A stretch of 64,000 bases of DNA from Platerodrilus igneus (taxonomy: Eukaryota > Arthropoda > Insecta > Coleoptera > Lycidae): the NCBI GenBank assembly GCA_036346225.1, contig JARFIW010001367.1, positions 664,284 to 728,283 of the forward strand. Reading direction: 5' to 3'. Below, in pieces: positions 41,271 through 53,460 of the stretch. How positions within the stretch are numbered: position 1 is the stretch's first letter; every line of letters starts with the position of its first letter. A program made the position numbers and the translations under genes. The notes beneath the pieces were generated by a model that saw nothing but the letters and a program-made list of their open reading frames with translations, ran no database searches and was not told the DNA's origin.

Positions 41271-42280
41271 ATGAATAGAGATGAATTAAGATTTAAAAAG
41301 GAATTAATTAAAAAATGAAACATAGTGAAAGAGAAACTACGACAACTAAAAGAAGGAGAAATTATTCACGAGAAATCATTTTTGCCTATTACAACAAAAC
41401 TATCAACCAATACTAGCAAACTAGCTGGTGAAAACACGATAAAAGAAGAAAATATTTATAAAGACGACACATTTCCTAGTTCCTCAAATGAAGTTAAAAT
41501 TGATCAACAAAAAAACAACACCCTTCTCAGTACCTTAACTAACGTTAAAACTGATCAACAAAAAGACAACTTACATTGAAACACCAGTTATTGCAGAGCA
41601 TGTACTTGATTTTAATGAAACTGATGATGAAATTACTGATGAGGTTATCAAGATGTACCTTATATGACACATTATCTCAATCAAATGAACCCTTTGCCTA
41701 GAGAATATATTTCTAATATGTTAAAAGATGTTAGCAATGAGTTTGATTATAAATATGGTGTTAGATATAATCCAGACAAAAATGCTCTCATGATTGGAAA
41801 TGGTACTTTTGCATTGGACGGAAAAATGTAGTGGTTAATGACCTAGTGTATGTTGGAACTCCTGGATTATTTGAATTGCTATTTAAAAAGCACCCCATAG
41901 GATACAATCCAAGTGATTTGAAAGCTTATTTAAACATAGTTAAAAGAACAAGTGCTCATAGAAGGAATTATTCTGAATCAGAACAGATTCAAGGTAATGC
42001 ATCATATAAATACAAACAAATAATTTCTGCGTTAAGTAAACAACCCCTTACACCTAGAAGACCACAAACAATAAGCAGTATTTCCAAAAAAAAAGTTAAG
42101 GCTAGATATATAGATAGAATTGTCAAGTAATTCCATAGATTATCAATATTGAAATGATCCCAATGAACTTGTTGAGCGATTACGACTTTTAGTATCTTCT
42201 AAAGCAGCTGGGCACACAGGTCACGCCAACAAAATAAACTCAATCATCGAAGAATTGCGCGAAGCAGAAATTGCACAATA
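41271..42280 (+). pseudogene. P2 coiled-coil and DUF8207-like protein
   Basis: ATG 41,271; an in-frame TGA at 41,316-41,318, then more breaks near 41,575, 41,665 and 41,827. Domains in order: charged helix (KEKLRQLKEGEI) like P1 21,493; a linker with two copies of a TDQQKDN/IDQQKNN motif; then YGVRYNPDKNALMIGNG, VYVGTPGLFELLFKKHP, and TSAHRRNY, typical of a domain common in arthropod Polinton-like elements that I recall as DUF8207. The C-terminus has DPNELVERLRLL and GHTGHANKI. Function unknown. Confidence 0.7.
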
Positions 42281-42691
42281 ATGACAATAGATAAATTTGG
42301 AAAGCACCTCAATCGTCACCGCAAAACCGACTATGCTGAATTACGCGAAACCGAAATGCACAAACTATTAAAAAGATTCTCGAACTACATGTTACATACC
42401 GTTTATTATGAAATAGTAATGACATTTTATTCAAGTACTTTCGTTGAAGGAAGCAGAACGTTTCTCATTTTCAACTTAAATCAAACATATGAATTTCCTT
42501 ATGAAGAGGCGATAATTGAACATGTTAGAGGACATCCACAAGATGTTGAAATTAATATAAATAGAAAAGTGTATGCACTACCTGAAGTACAACGTTTTAT
42601 GTTGAAACGAATGGATACAATAATTTTTTGTGACAAAAGTATCAACGGACAAAATAGCACGTTACAGTTTTGTGCTAAAGATTCCATTTAA
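42281..42691 (+). CDS. P2 136-aa conserved-type protein
   Basis: Intact ORF whose ATG follows directly on the stop of the previous gene. Begins TIDKFGKHLNRH; the middle is beta-rich (YEIVMTFYSSTFVEGS, then FLIFNLNQTYEFPY), the end VQRFMLKRMDTIIF. The pattern HLN...Y is common in small proteins beside DUF8207 in arthropod Polintons, by memory. No P1 counterpart seen. No signal or membrane segment. Possibly a virion or accessory protein. Confidence 0.55.
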   Translation: MTIDKFGKHLNRHRKTDYAELRETEMHKLLKRFSNYMLHTVYYEIVMTFYSSTFVEGSRTFLIFNLNQTYEFPYEEAIIEHVRGHPQDVEININRKVYALPEVQRFMLKRMDTIIFCDKSINGQNSTLQFCAKDSI

Positions 42692-42734
42692 AATTATAAT
42701 CTAATACTTAAAAGAAATAAAATTTTAATTAATA

Positions 42735-43665
42735 TGGTAATGGCAGCGAATACAGTAAAAGTAGATATTGTAAATGAAATTCACAAACCTGCAAGAATCA
42801 ATTTAGAAAGACGCAGAGTTATAGTAAGGGGACTAAACAACCTTTTTCAAATAGATTTAGTAGAAATGATACCATACTCACGAGAAAACGGGGATACAAA
42901 TACATTTTAATAGCAATCAATTGTTTTTCAAAATTTGTTTGGGTTTCACTCCTTAAAAATAAATCGGCCCTTAGTGTGACTGCAGGTATGAAAGCAATTT
43001 TGAGTAAATTAAAGAAGATTCCGAAAAATTTGCTAACTGACTTTGGAAAAGAGTTTTATAATAAAAATTTTCACGCTTTAATGAAGGAACATGGGATTAA
43101 CCATTACAGAGTATTTAGCACAAAAAAGCATGCATGGTTGAACGTGTGATTAGAACTTTAAAAGACATGCTTTTGCGATCCTTTAACTTACACGGTTCCT
43201 ACAATTGGCTTCGAAATTTAGACAATATTATATGGCGTTATAATAATACAGTTCACAGTGCTACAGGAATCAAACCGGCTAAAGTTATTAAACATAATGA
43301 AAAAAGTATACTCAAATCAACATAAAAATTGCTAACAAGTCATCTAAGTATGCTGTTGGCGAGTACGTTAGAATAAGTAAGCACAGAGAAGCCTTTAAAA
43401 AAAGATATATAGCCAAATGCTCAAACGAAATCTTTAGGATTGACAAAGTACAATTCACAAATCCAACGACATATTTGTTAAAAGACGAAAATGGTTAGGA
43501 AATTAAAGGCGCTTTTTATGACATTGAGCTACAAAAATTTAAACATCCAGGAATTTATTTGGTTGAAAAAGTATTAAAGAAAAGGGGAAATCAAGTTTTT
43601 GTTAAATGGTTAGGTTTTTCTACCGCTCATAACAGTTGGAACGATAAAAACAATATTAGCTAAAT
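42735..43665 (+). pseudogene. P2 integrase with chromodomain-like end
   Basis: ATG about 42,735. HKPARINLERR, then the core with D in FQIDLVEMIPY, D in LTDFGKEFYN, E in MVERVIRTL, then AVGEYVRISKHRE, the SNEIF-type SH3 region, and a chromodomain-like YLVEKVL, VKWLG, HNSW. At least three frameshifts (about 42,900, 43,125, 43,320) and a TAG near 43,497. It gives the uninterrupted gene order against which the N1 insertion in P1 can be judged. Confidence 0.85.
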
Positions 43666-43711
43666 ACTATGTTGTTGTTGTTGTTGTTAGTTTGATATCT
43701 TATGTAAATTA

Positions 43712-44138
43712 TCAAATAAAGCAAATAGTAACTCCATAATGTGTTTTATTGTACCATTCTTTTAATAATAATGCATTTTGTTTTGCACATTGTAGATTAT
43801 TATTACTATGTTTACAACAGTGTAAGGTATATGACAAATAATTGCTACTTTTCAACTTGGATAGCTTAGGACAGTTTATGTTTATATCAAGCATATCAGT
43901 AATTAAGTTCATCCCATAAAAAATCATAAATGTTTCTTGTCACCCAATCATTTTGACGTATATAATCTGGACACAAGTAAATAGATTCTATCAACATTTT
44001 AAAGACTTCATGCCAAAAATCACCTTTGTCCAAATCCAAAATTACGATTTCTTTGCACACGAATTCATCTTTTTTATATTTAAATCCTTGTGCATCTATA
44101 ATATACATTATGTTTATGTTTGTTCTATGCACTTGCAA
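43712..44138 (-). pseudogene. Conserved mobile-element protein of unknown function (P2 copy)
   Basis: Two overlapping frames on minus: 44,138-43,896 (IIDAQGFKYKKDEFVCKEIVILDL, then NDWVTRNIYDFLWDE) and 43,900-43,712 (ININCPKLSKL, then HSNNNLQCAKQNALLLKEW). Together they align with the P1 gene at 25,753-26,160. It converges with the integrase, whereas in P1 it follows the capsid gene, so its location is not fixed and it may be a mobile module. Confidence 0.5.
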
Positions 44139-44508
44139 TTGAAATCAATATGTACAATGGCGTAGGATTCTCTTGTAATTGAAATCGATGTGTACCTTAA
44201 CAAACGATCCTTCTTTTATATTAGGAATGAATATCCTTTACATAGCACTTTTCCCCTCTCTCCTAGAAATGAATACTCTTGGCGCCTAGAACAGTTGAGT
44301 ATAAGCATACTAACTACATTTAATTCCCAACAAAATAATAAAAATTCAAATTAACATATACAGGTAGGTAGGTAATTGCGTTTACATCGAAAGCAGTTTG
44401 TATTTTATTTGTGATAACAACCAAGTTCATTACATTTAACACACAAGTCACGCATCGTCAGGAATTTTTTCATTGTCAAGATGCTGCAATATGGCTTACA
44501 AACGAGTT

Positions 44509-44548
<40 letters not shown>

Positions 44549-44864
44549 ATATTTTGCGCCCCTAATTAAATATAAAAGAAATTGTGGCTTTGCAATTGAC
44601 AACATTAATTTGGCACTTCTTAATGAATAGCACCTTTAAAAATTTTAAATGTGGTATAATAATAAGGATATTGCAAAAGTGTATCAGAAAATTATAGGTA
44701 TAATTTAAACTGAGGTACAAACTCATGCAATATTTATTTTCTGAAATTAATGTGTTAAAATCTATGGGAAACCAGTAACCAGCTAATCTTAGATTGCGTT
44801 GATCAATTATAATTGCTTTTAAGGTTGAGAGTCCCATTTGTGCTGATGGAGTTCAATCGTTTTT
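44139..44864. other. Non-coding flank of P2
   Basis: AT-rich, with a (TA)n run at about 44,513-44,542. No inverted match to the left side of P2 was seen and no ORF is supported. Confidence 0.35.
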
Positions 44865-45290
44865 CTGCAAACAGCATTCCATTTCTTGCTGATTACGTTT
44901 ATTTATTTTGTCTGCAGACGTCAGCATTCAATTTCTTGATGACTGGGTTTATTCATTTTCTGTAGACACCAGCATTAATTTCTTGCCGAGTGGGTTTATT
45001 TATTATTCAGCAGATGCCAGCATTCAATTTCTTGATGACTGGGTTTATTACTGATTCTGCGGATGTGAGCATTAAATTTCTTGCTGATTAAGTTTATTTA
45101 TTTTTCTGCAGACATCAGCATTCAATTTCTTGCTGCCTGGGTTTATTTATTTTTCTGTGGACGTCAGCATTAAATTTCTTCATGACTGGGTTTATTAAAT
45201 TTTCAGTAGATTTCATATTTCTACAATTGTTAGCTAGACAATACATTAGCATTAAAATTCTTGCTGACATAGGTTGAATTTTCTGCCTTT
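44865..45290. repeat. Minisatellite, about 55-bp unit
   Basis: Seven or so imperfect copies of a unit with the parts CAGCATTCAATTTCTTG, then TGACTGGGTTTATT, then TTTTCTGCAGAC. Units differ by a few bases and small indels. Not transposon-like. Confidence 0.8.
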
Positions 45291-45386
45291 CTTGTTGTTT
45301 AATAACTTTATATACCCAAGATGTGTGATAATCATTCAATCCTTTTTGTCAAGTTGTAGTTATGTGTTCTGTAAACAAATCAAAAA

Positions 45387-45721
45387 ATGAAAACTTTTTC
45401 AAAATTGTCCTTGTCAGTAAAGAATAATAATAGTGGTCGGGTTAAAATTATTGAGCAGTTTATAGTCAATGCAAATGAAGTGCTGGAAAAATCGTTGACT
45501 CAGTGGGCAGATCCGCTAATTGCAATGTACGACCTGATGACACTAATACAGTATGTATTCGTTGGCTTAATATAGATTTAATTCTCTTAATGCATTTGCT
45601 TGATCTAATCTTCATCTGAATTTTTAGTGAAGAAGAAAAAGAACAACCAGAAACAACCGCGACTAGTTCCACGGTCTCTGAGGTGTCAAAGATGAAGATG
45701 ACAGCCCTCACAGAACCAATA
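45387..45721 (+). CDS. Weak two-exon ORF, about 86 codons
   Basis: ATG 45,387 opens a frame. A donor (CA|GTATGT, about 45,552) and an acceptor (TTTTTAG, ending at about 45,628) would remove 77 bp, after which the frame stays open for 31 codons to a TAA at about 45,722. The first part contains VKIIEQFIVNANEVLEKSLTQW, helical; the second is acidic and Thr/Ser-rich. The sequence just before the ATG recurs at about 45,740-45,785. Could be a small host gene or chance. Confidence 0.25.
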
Positions 45722-46079
45722 AGGTAATATTCTACCATTCAGAGTTGTAGTTGTGAGTGTTCTGTAAACAAATCAGAAATGAAAGTTTGGTGCAAGTTAG
45801 AAAGGCAGCAAAAAGTTTAATGCTGAAAGAAAAAAAGTTTGGAGTGAGTTAGAACTGTTCTTTATATTTGGATTGCTTGCTCATTTGGAAAACGAAGATA
45901 TAAACAACTTAGGTGAATTATAGTATGTTTATTCTAGAGTACATAACATTATATTTTCTAATTATATATATTTTATAAATTACAATAAAGAAAAATACAT
46001 TGTGTTCTTCTATCGTTTGTTGTCATTTCACATTACTCGCGATTTAATATCTACGACTTGTTATTCTTTAAAAGCGTCG

Positions 46080-46605
46080 ACCATTGACCTACATTGGGTT
46101 CATGGTCGCATAGACTTTGGAACCAAAGTATCACACTCTCAGTTGGATGACCTACTTTGGATCCTTAGTCACATTGATTTTAGTCGATTGACCTTCATTG
46201 GGTCCATAGTCACATTGCCTTTGGGACAAAAGTATTACACTCTTTCAGTTGAATGACCTACTTTAGGTCCATAATCACGTTGTTTTTAGTCGATTGACCT
46301 ACATTGGGCCCATAGTCACATTGACTTTGGGACCAGTTTAACCTACTGACCTACTTTGGGCCCATAGTCGCATTGACTTTGGGATCAGTTTGATCTACTG
46401 ACCTACTTTGGGCCCATACTCACATTGACTTTGAGGTGTTGACCTACTGGCCTACTTTGGTTTAACATACTCACCTACTTTGGGTCTATAGTCGCATTGA
46501 CTTTGGGACCAGTTTGACCTACTGACCTACTTTGGGTCCATAGTAACATTGAATTTGGGACCAGTTGTCCTTCTGGCCTACTTTGGGTCTATAGTCGTAT
46601 TATAT
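46080..46605. repeat. Minisatellite, about 50-60-bp unit
   Basis: Eight or more copies of TGACCTACTTTGGG, CCATAGTCRCATTGACTTTGGGA and CCAGTTTGACC parts (written here in pieces), with growing irregularity towards both ends. No coding meaning. Next sequence to 47,390 is AT-rich without a gene. Confidence 0.8.
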
Positions 46606-47389
46606 TACTACCCAGATTCAGCACCTAAGCAAGGCTTGTGAAGTTCAATACATAAATAGTTCAACAGAAAACTGTGAATAGTAAACTAATTTATAAATAT
46701 AATAGAATTATAAAAAAAATTGTACAAAAATAAAAAAATTTATCTAAAAATTGACAAAAATATTGTCAAGTTCAACCTAAAATTGAGTCCTGAAAAGCAT
46801 TAGAAAATGTAAGATATTTTTCCATATTGTCACGTAATTATTTTGTAACTCGTTTTTCATATAATCTAATATTGCATTTATAGTTTTATAGCAGCAAGTG
46901 GGTAAACTATTGAAATGCCTTGGACCTAAATAAGAAACAATGTTGAGTTAATGTCACAAGTGGTCGAGTAAGTTCTGATTGATTTTTTATCTATTAATCT
47001 AGTGTAATAAGAATGCTGCATACATTAATTAAGGTGGAGATTTTTGTACAGAAACAATAAAGTACATTTAAACTAAAGCATTCTAAGCGGTAGTAAATTA
47101 GCCTCCAAAAATAGGATATGACGGAAAATATATATCCTTTTTAAGCATGACTAATAATAAACTTGTGCTATTAGTAAAGGTAACAAAGTAGTTGAAGAAG
47201 TACCACCCCAAATCACAATACCGTATCTAATGATGGACTCCACAAATGCGTAGTAAATCATTGAATGAGATAAAAATTTTCTTAATTGGTAGAATTCATA
47301 AATACAGTATCTGATTTTAGATGTAATGTAAGCAATATGTGCGTGTCATCTTAAATGTTGGTCTAACATTACACCCAAATAAAGACTGC

Positions 47390-48960
47390 ACTTAAATTTA
47401 AAAATTTGAAAAAAAGAAACGGAAAAAGACACTTTGAGTTTAAGAAAGTAAAAAATAAAGATATTCAAGAAAGATTCAAAAAAAGTCAAATGAATTACTG
47501 AAAGATATCGGGAAAATATCTGTACTAAGGAAGTAGAAACAGAATGAAATAACATTAAATTCAGCCTAGACATGGCGGCCAGAGATATTCTGGAGTATAC
47601 ACAAAAAGAAAATAAGAAGCCATGGATAACAAAGGATATCCTGAATTTAATAGAAGAAAGACGAAAATACAAAAATAAATCAGACAAAACAGGAAAACAG
47701 AGATACAGAACCATAAAATGGGAAATTATTCGCAAATTCAGGAACGCTAAAGAACAATGGATTGATGAAAAGTGCAAAGAGGTACAAACTAAGATGGCGA
47801 TATGAAAGACAGATGAAGCGTACAAACCAATTAGAATCAATTTTAGGGATATAAAACCGTATAGCAAAAATATAAAAGGCGCGGGAGGAAACGTCATTAT
47901 AGAAAATCTAGAGAAAGTGGGTAGATGACAAGAATATATAGGGAATTTATATGCAAGAGAGAACTAACAGCATTAGAACAGGTATTAGACATTGAAAAGA
48001 ATGACTTGGGATATCCTATACTTAGAGATGAGTTTGAATTAGCATTAAAGGGTATGAAAAATGGTAAGGTGCCGGGTACAGAGAAGATGCAAGCAGAAAC
48101 TCTAAAAGCCGCTGGACAAGCAGTAACAGAACTTATCTTCCAACTTGTAAACTACATGTATAGGACAGGCGAGATATCCAAAGATTTCAAACGTAACATC
48201 ATAGTAACTATACCAAAAAAAAGACGCGGGTAGATGTGAAAATTTTCGAACAATAAATTTGACAGCACACGTGTCAAAAATATTAACTAGAATTGTACAA
48301 AAACGAATGGAAAAATGAGCTGAAGAAATACTAGGAGAAGATCAATTTAGGTTTAGGCAAAACAGAGGAACATGGGAGGCTATTTTGGCTCCGAAAGTGA
48401 TAACGGAGAAAACAATAGAGAAGGGCGAAACGTGTAGATAGAGTTTGTAGATCTGGAACAAGCATTTGACAATGTAAAATAGAAAAAAATGTTCGAAATA
48501 CTCAAAAGATTGGAATGAGTTATAAGGATAGACGAATAGTACATAGCTTATACAAAGAGCAAACAGTATCAATAGAATTAGTGCAGGAACATAGAGAAGT
48601 AAATATTTGGAAATGGGTGAGACAGAAATGTGTCTTATTCCCATTAATTTTTCACTGTACATTGAAGAGGCAATGAATACTGTCAAATACAGGAAGACAT
48701 TTGGAATTACTGTGTAGGGACAAAAAATTGATATGCTTAAATTTGCAGATGATATAATGGTTTTAGCATCTAGCAAGGAAGAGTTAGAAGCTGCTCTTAA
48801 TGAATTGGAAATGGTTCTAACAGAGATTTGGTATGAAAATTAACAAAAATAAAACTAAAGTACTAGTATGCAAAGGAGGAGAAAATAAATCAAGAACAAT
48901 AATACAAATAGCTAACAAGAACTTACAAGAGGTAAGAGGCAAAGAGCAAACATTTAACAC
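47390..48960 (+). pseudogene. Decayed RTE-like LINE reverse transcriptase
   Basis: Several frames on plus: WITKDILNLIEERRKYKNKS (about 47,630), LALKGMKNGKVPG (about 48,045), YMYRTGEISKDFKRNIIV and IPKK (about 48,160-48,220), and the catalytic block KFADDIMVLASSKEEL at about 48,735-48,785. The same motifs in the same order occur in the better-kept minus-strand LINE at 59.6-62.5 kb. The endonuclease part is not found upstream. Confidence 0.75.
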
Positions 48961-49489
48961 CCTGTATAAGGACCGCAATTAACTTTAATCAATGTCAGTA
49001 AGCATGTCCTTCAATAATAAAAACATATTCAGCAGAGAAATAATTATACACGCAATTAAACTAGTTTTAAATCAAGAAGCGTTCATAAATTATAAATAAA
49101 TAGATACGCGGAATAAGGTAAAAGCTAGTAAATCACCACGCAATATCTATTAAAATTAAGCATGCAATAATGAAGGAAGATAGTAAAGCGCTCTGATAAG
49201 AAACGCATATTTCAAAAGAAATGAGTTTTAAACACAAGAAATAAACAGAAATATGTTATTTTACGTCATTTATGCTATGTGATTTATTCATGAAATTCGT
49301 TCGATTCCTAAAAGCTTCATTTACACAAACAAGAGCCATAAGATAAATTAAAGGCCAAGGTAAATTAAAATTTCCAGAAATAATACTAAAACAAACGATC
49401 AAAGATCGACAAATAATAGAAATATTAAGAGAATACGTGATCACAGAATCGTTCCATCAGAAATAAACTTGTAAAATATACAGAAATAT

Positions 49490-50463
49490 CCAAAACAACC
49501 TATGGTTGGCTACAAGCTTTGAACGACGGTTCAGATAAACCAATGAATTTTAAATAGGGATATATTATATAACGCCCAGAGTTTGATAAGAATCTCAGTC
49601 TCAATTAGAAAGACGTAGAAGCTGCATCACTGTTACTCAAAAATTTACGTGTCGAATTAATATTCAAATTAAATAAATAAAATTTGTGAAAAGTAGTGTT
49701 ATACAATATTTTAAAATAAAGTATAGTGAAAATAGATGAAAAAGGTTTCGCCGTTTGCTGGAAAACGGCTCTAAGTCAAGACAAGCAAATTCTAAGAAAA
49801 TTCTAAGTTACTCCAAGTTTATCTAAATAAAGCACCCAGTAAATTTTAGAAACAAATTAATAATACTGAATGAAAATTATTGGTTCAAATTCACGCGGAG
49901 CACAAAGCAGAGCATTGTTTTAATGAAGCTACGCAATTGAAGGTAATCAAGGGGTGTTGATCCACAACACATAGCAGCAGATAAAAGGGGAAAACAAAGA
50001 AGGACACACCAGGAAAACTACAGGTTAGGGCTACCTAGTATAAGACAGTATTTCATTTTTAAATTTGAACATTGACTATAATTTCTATATTTTGTAAGGA
50101 GTCAACAAAAATATTTTATACGTAAAAATTTACGAAAAAAAGGAAAGGTCTTGAACGTTCTAGATTTTCCAGTAATAGTGGTCATTTTTGGTGGCTTTAA
50201 ATTAAAGAAAGGGAGATACAATTTTGGGAATAAATAATCTAAATATTATTGATTGATTCAAGGATTTATTTGTCACATAGTAAAACTGTGAAGTGTAGAT
50301 ATTATTTTCTTCTCATTATACTAATATTGATCGACGTCGTTTTATCATTCTAAACAGGAAAGTTTTAGGGAAAAAGGGTAAATTAGAATATTAGAAAGAC
50401 ACAGAGCAGTGACGAACCGCAGGAAACTGGACGTTTATTACATCGACGTGCAGCGTTATCATA

Positions 50464-50505
<42 letters not shown>

Positions 50506-50510
50506 AGTGG
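49490..50510 (+). repeat. LTR/leader-like dispersed repeat, copy 3, upstream of gypsy gag
   Basis: Same block order as 31,440-32,710, with TATATTATATAACGC near 49,560 as a promoter-like string, AAATAAATAAAATTT, ATTGGTTCAAATTC, AGCAGAGC, GGTGTTGATCCACAACAC and (TA)n at about 50,466-50,502. Then TTGTAGTGG. The gag gene follows 300 bp downstream, which identifies the family as gypsy-type. Sequence from 48,960 to 49,490 shows nothing recognised. Confidence 0.5.
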
Positions 50511-50819
50511 TTTTAAAAGGTTAAATTTAACTATAAACAAAGCAATTTCAAACACCCTGTATAGAGGAAACAACCAGAATTTACGTTCGAAATTTATTTC
50601 ATTTAGTTCATTTTAAAGTAACACGTATTACCATAATTTTACAATTAATGAATAAAATTTAGTTAGGTTCGTAAAGAAAATAAATTTTAGAAGCCAATGC
50701 AATTTATTTATTAATTTAATGGAGTTTAATTGAACGGGTAATTACGCATAAAAGCATGAAAAATCAATAAATCCAAAGCGAATAGCTTTCGTTGTAACAA
50801 ACAAATATATCAGCAAAAT

Positions 50820-51708
50820 TAAATGCTGTAAAAGCTTTACTAAAAGACCATGCTGAAGCTTGGTATAATTTAATAAGACAGGAAATTGACACCTACAATG
50901 ACTTTGAGGACAGGTTTTTGAATCATTATTGGAGTGACCACAGACAGGACCAGGTATGAGACGATTTGATCACGGGGAAATTTAAAGAATTTTTAGGAAG
51001 TAGGGAGTAATATGCTATACGAAAGTATAGCATAGCGAAACAACTGAACCCACCACTGACGGACTGACAGATCATAAAATACTTGTCGAGGCATTTTGAG
51101 GTTGAAGTGAGACAGCACGTAGCATTACAGAACATTGTGGACAGAGAAATGTTTCTGGAGTACCTGCAGAGGTATGACGACGTAAGCAGTGGACGACCTC
51201 GAGAACCAAGGGAACGACAGGTAAACACAATTAGGTTCGACAACAGACAGGACAACTACGCAAGACGAGGGAATAATTTCACGTATCAGGGACAGAATTG
51301 GAAACCGCGACGGACCTTTTATAGGAGCAACAGTGTAGGTAGGGGACCTGCACCGGGACCAACAAGACAGAATAGTTCACCAGACATGAGGGGGACTTCA
51401 AATACAAACACGGACAGAGTGGAAACGCCAAGGACATACGCGGAAGTAACAGCAAGACCGGGACCGAGTTGGGAGAACAGACCTGGACAGAATTTTTAGA
51501 GCAGGACAAACCACTAGACATCACTGTGTACAAATATGAACATCCTAGGGAATTTTTGAAAATAGAAGAAGAAATTGAGCCAGAAATTATAGAAAAATTT
51601 TGTTTGCCCATAATTGAGATTAAAATTTTTGAGAAAAGTTTAGGAGCATTATTAGATTCAGGAGCTGAGACGAGTTTGACATCGTCTTATGCTTTAAAAC
51701 GTCGATAA
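50820..51708 (+). pseudogene. Gypsy gag and aspartic protease, truncated
   Basis: Gag: AVKALLKDHAEAWYNLI, DFEDRFLNHYWSD, then QLNPPLTD and LSRHFEVEVRQHVALQ, and an Arg/Asn/Gly-rich tail instead of a clear zinc knuckle, ending TAG 51,497-51,499; two stops break the N-terminal half. The overlapping frame (open from 51,469, offset by -1) carries the protease active site LLDSGAETSL near 51,650, so a -1 frameshift linked gag and pol. Sequence ends abruptly near 51,710, before reverse transcriptase. Confidence 0.75.
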
Positions 51709-53039
51709 TTACAGTTAAAAAGTCGATAAATACATCGCGCAAGCGCGGAATAAGCGACGTCACGGGCGGTTGGTAACGCTAACCTTGTACAGATTTGGCG
51801 CGCCCATCTGACAATGACGTCACCAATGCACAAATTAAATTACGCAATTATCGGAAAAATATATAAATTTAAGACAATAGGTTATACAAGAATTACTCAC
51901 ATGAATATGTCCCTGAGTTAAAGTTGGTTTCTGTTCAAGTCCATCAGGGCTACGGAGGGCCCTTTTTAGGTAGTTAAAGATGGTACGCCCAACGCTCTTC
52001 CAAAGCGCTCGGACCAGCTCCGGCAGTCATGGGCTCGTTCATCCAGGGTCGTGCAGTACGGTTTGCCAACGGCTGCAAATTTACTCTACCTATGCAGGGA
52101 ATGGACAGGAATACCAGGTATAAGGGCGACAAACAGATAAGCAAGCAAGGAAATCTACATGGATAAAGATAAGGCACGATACGATACCTACACGTCCACA
52201 CTCCTTGAAGGTTCAGGCAAAAAGGCACGTTAGAGAGAGCACAGGAAAAACCCCACTTCTCTGTCCTTTTACGCGTCGGCGCGAAATTATTCGTCCAACC
52301 CACTTTTGACGTGACGGAAATACGCGCACCGCGTCTTTTAAATTTGTGGCGCGAAACTTCCGCACATCAAAATTAACCTAAAAACAATGTTTAAGTGCCA
52401 ATTTATTGGCACATAACAATCGCGACAAAGCCACAAAAGAAAAAACTTAAAAAAAGAAAGTCTGTTAGCACAGTAACAGCTTAAAATCTAAGTCCTAACT
52501 ACCCTACATAAAACCTAACTTAAAACCTACAAAATGTTTATGTAAGGCGCCACCTAGTTTTTTCTACCGATAACACGTCTACCGAAGTACCAGGAAACGG
52601 AAAATGTAGCCCCATTGTTTTTGACTACACTAATCATCGACAGCACAAATTTGTCGGGGAGCATGAAACACTACTTAATTTAAAACGGACGCGACAAGTC
52701 GCCTAACCTATCTAAACTAAAGCTAACATTAAAGTTTTTACGTGCAAACACACATGAGCGTTGCATCAAAACTGTTCTTTGTTGGCAAGAAGTGCCCAAA
52801 TTTAAAAATGTTCACAGAGTGAGTCACTCTACACTCTAGCAAATTTTGTTACTGGTACTTTGGCTTACTAACGATACGCATTAAAACTTGTCCATGACAT
52901 AGTTGTGAATCAACAAATTTACCAAAAGTACCACCCTACTAAATCCTTATATGGCTAACCTAACAAATTACATTTCTATATCAGGCTAGCTTTTTCACTC
53001 AAATTTCAAGAAAAATAATTCCCACGTCTGGTCATAAAT
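51709..53039. other. Intergenic sequence with possible LTR fragments
   Basis: A GC-richer patch at 51,740-51,840 contains two ACGTCA motifs and GGCGCGCC, followed by ATATATAAATTTAAG (about 51,858), so a promoter or LTR is possible. The minus-strand frame at 51,974-52,303 has no family motif. No gene supported. Confidence 0.3.
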
Positions 53040-53460
53040 ACCAAACGTTGGGAAGATAAAAAGATAAGACAAGATCTCAAATTGTTGTTAAAGATAGTAG
53101 ATAAGATAATGATATTAAGCTTAAATTGTTATCCTCAAAGGTAATGGATAAGATAACGGTATCAAGCTTTAGTTATTATTTGAGATACTAGGTAAGATAA
53201 CGCGATATTAAGCTAAAGTATTATTAGAGATAGTAGGTAAGGTAACACGAAATTAAACAAAAGTTATTACTAAAGGTAACAGGTAAGATAACGCAAAATT
53301 AACTTAAAGTTATTACTAACGGTAGTCGGTAAGATAACGATACTAAAACTAAGGTTATTATTATAGGTAATCGGTAAGATAACGATATTAAAACTAAGGG
53401 TATTATCTAAGATAATAAATAAGACAAAGGTATTGACTTAATCATTACCGAAGACAATAG
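53040..53460. repeat. Minisatellite, about 60-bp unit with GGTAAGATAACG
   Basis: Seven or so copies of a unit containing GGTAAGATAACGATATTAA, then AAAGTTATTATTA and AAGGTAGT. Divergence between units is moderate. No coding meaning. Confidence 0.8.

Larger units (their letters stand above)
36490..44138. mobile_element. P2: second, diverged and truncated Polinton/adintovirus-like element
   Basis: Gene order matches P1 in reverse orientation: capsid, small ORF, penton, protease and PLA2 on minus; ATPase, coiled-coil/DUF8207, 136-aa ORF and integrase on plus; then the conserved unknown gene on minus. Proteins are clearly homologous to P1 but only moderately similar. Nearly every gene has stops or frameshifts. 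No inverted termini, target duplication or PolB could be found. The left end is cut within the capsid gene. Confidence 0.8.

Noticed and set aside
44865..46605. CRISPR-like arrays
   Set aside because: The units are imperfect tandem minisatellites without distinct spacers, in a eukaryotic context.
47346..47897. 183-codon minus-strand ORF
   Set aside because: Shadow of the plus-strand LINE reverse transcriptase region; hydrophobic composition comes from antisense of Lys-rich coding sequence.
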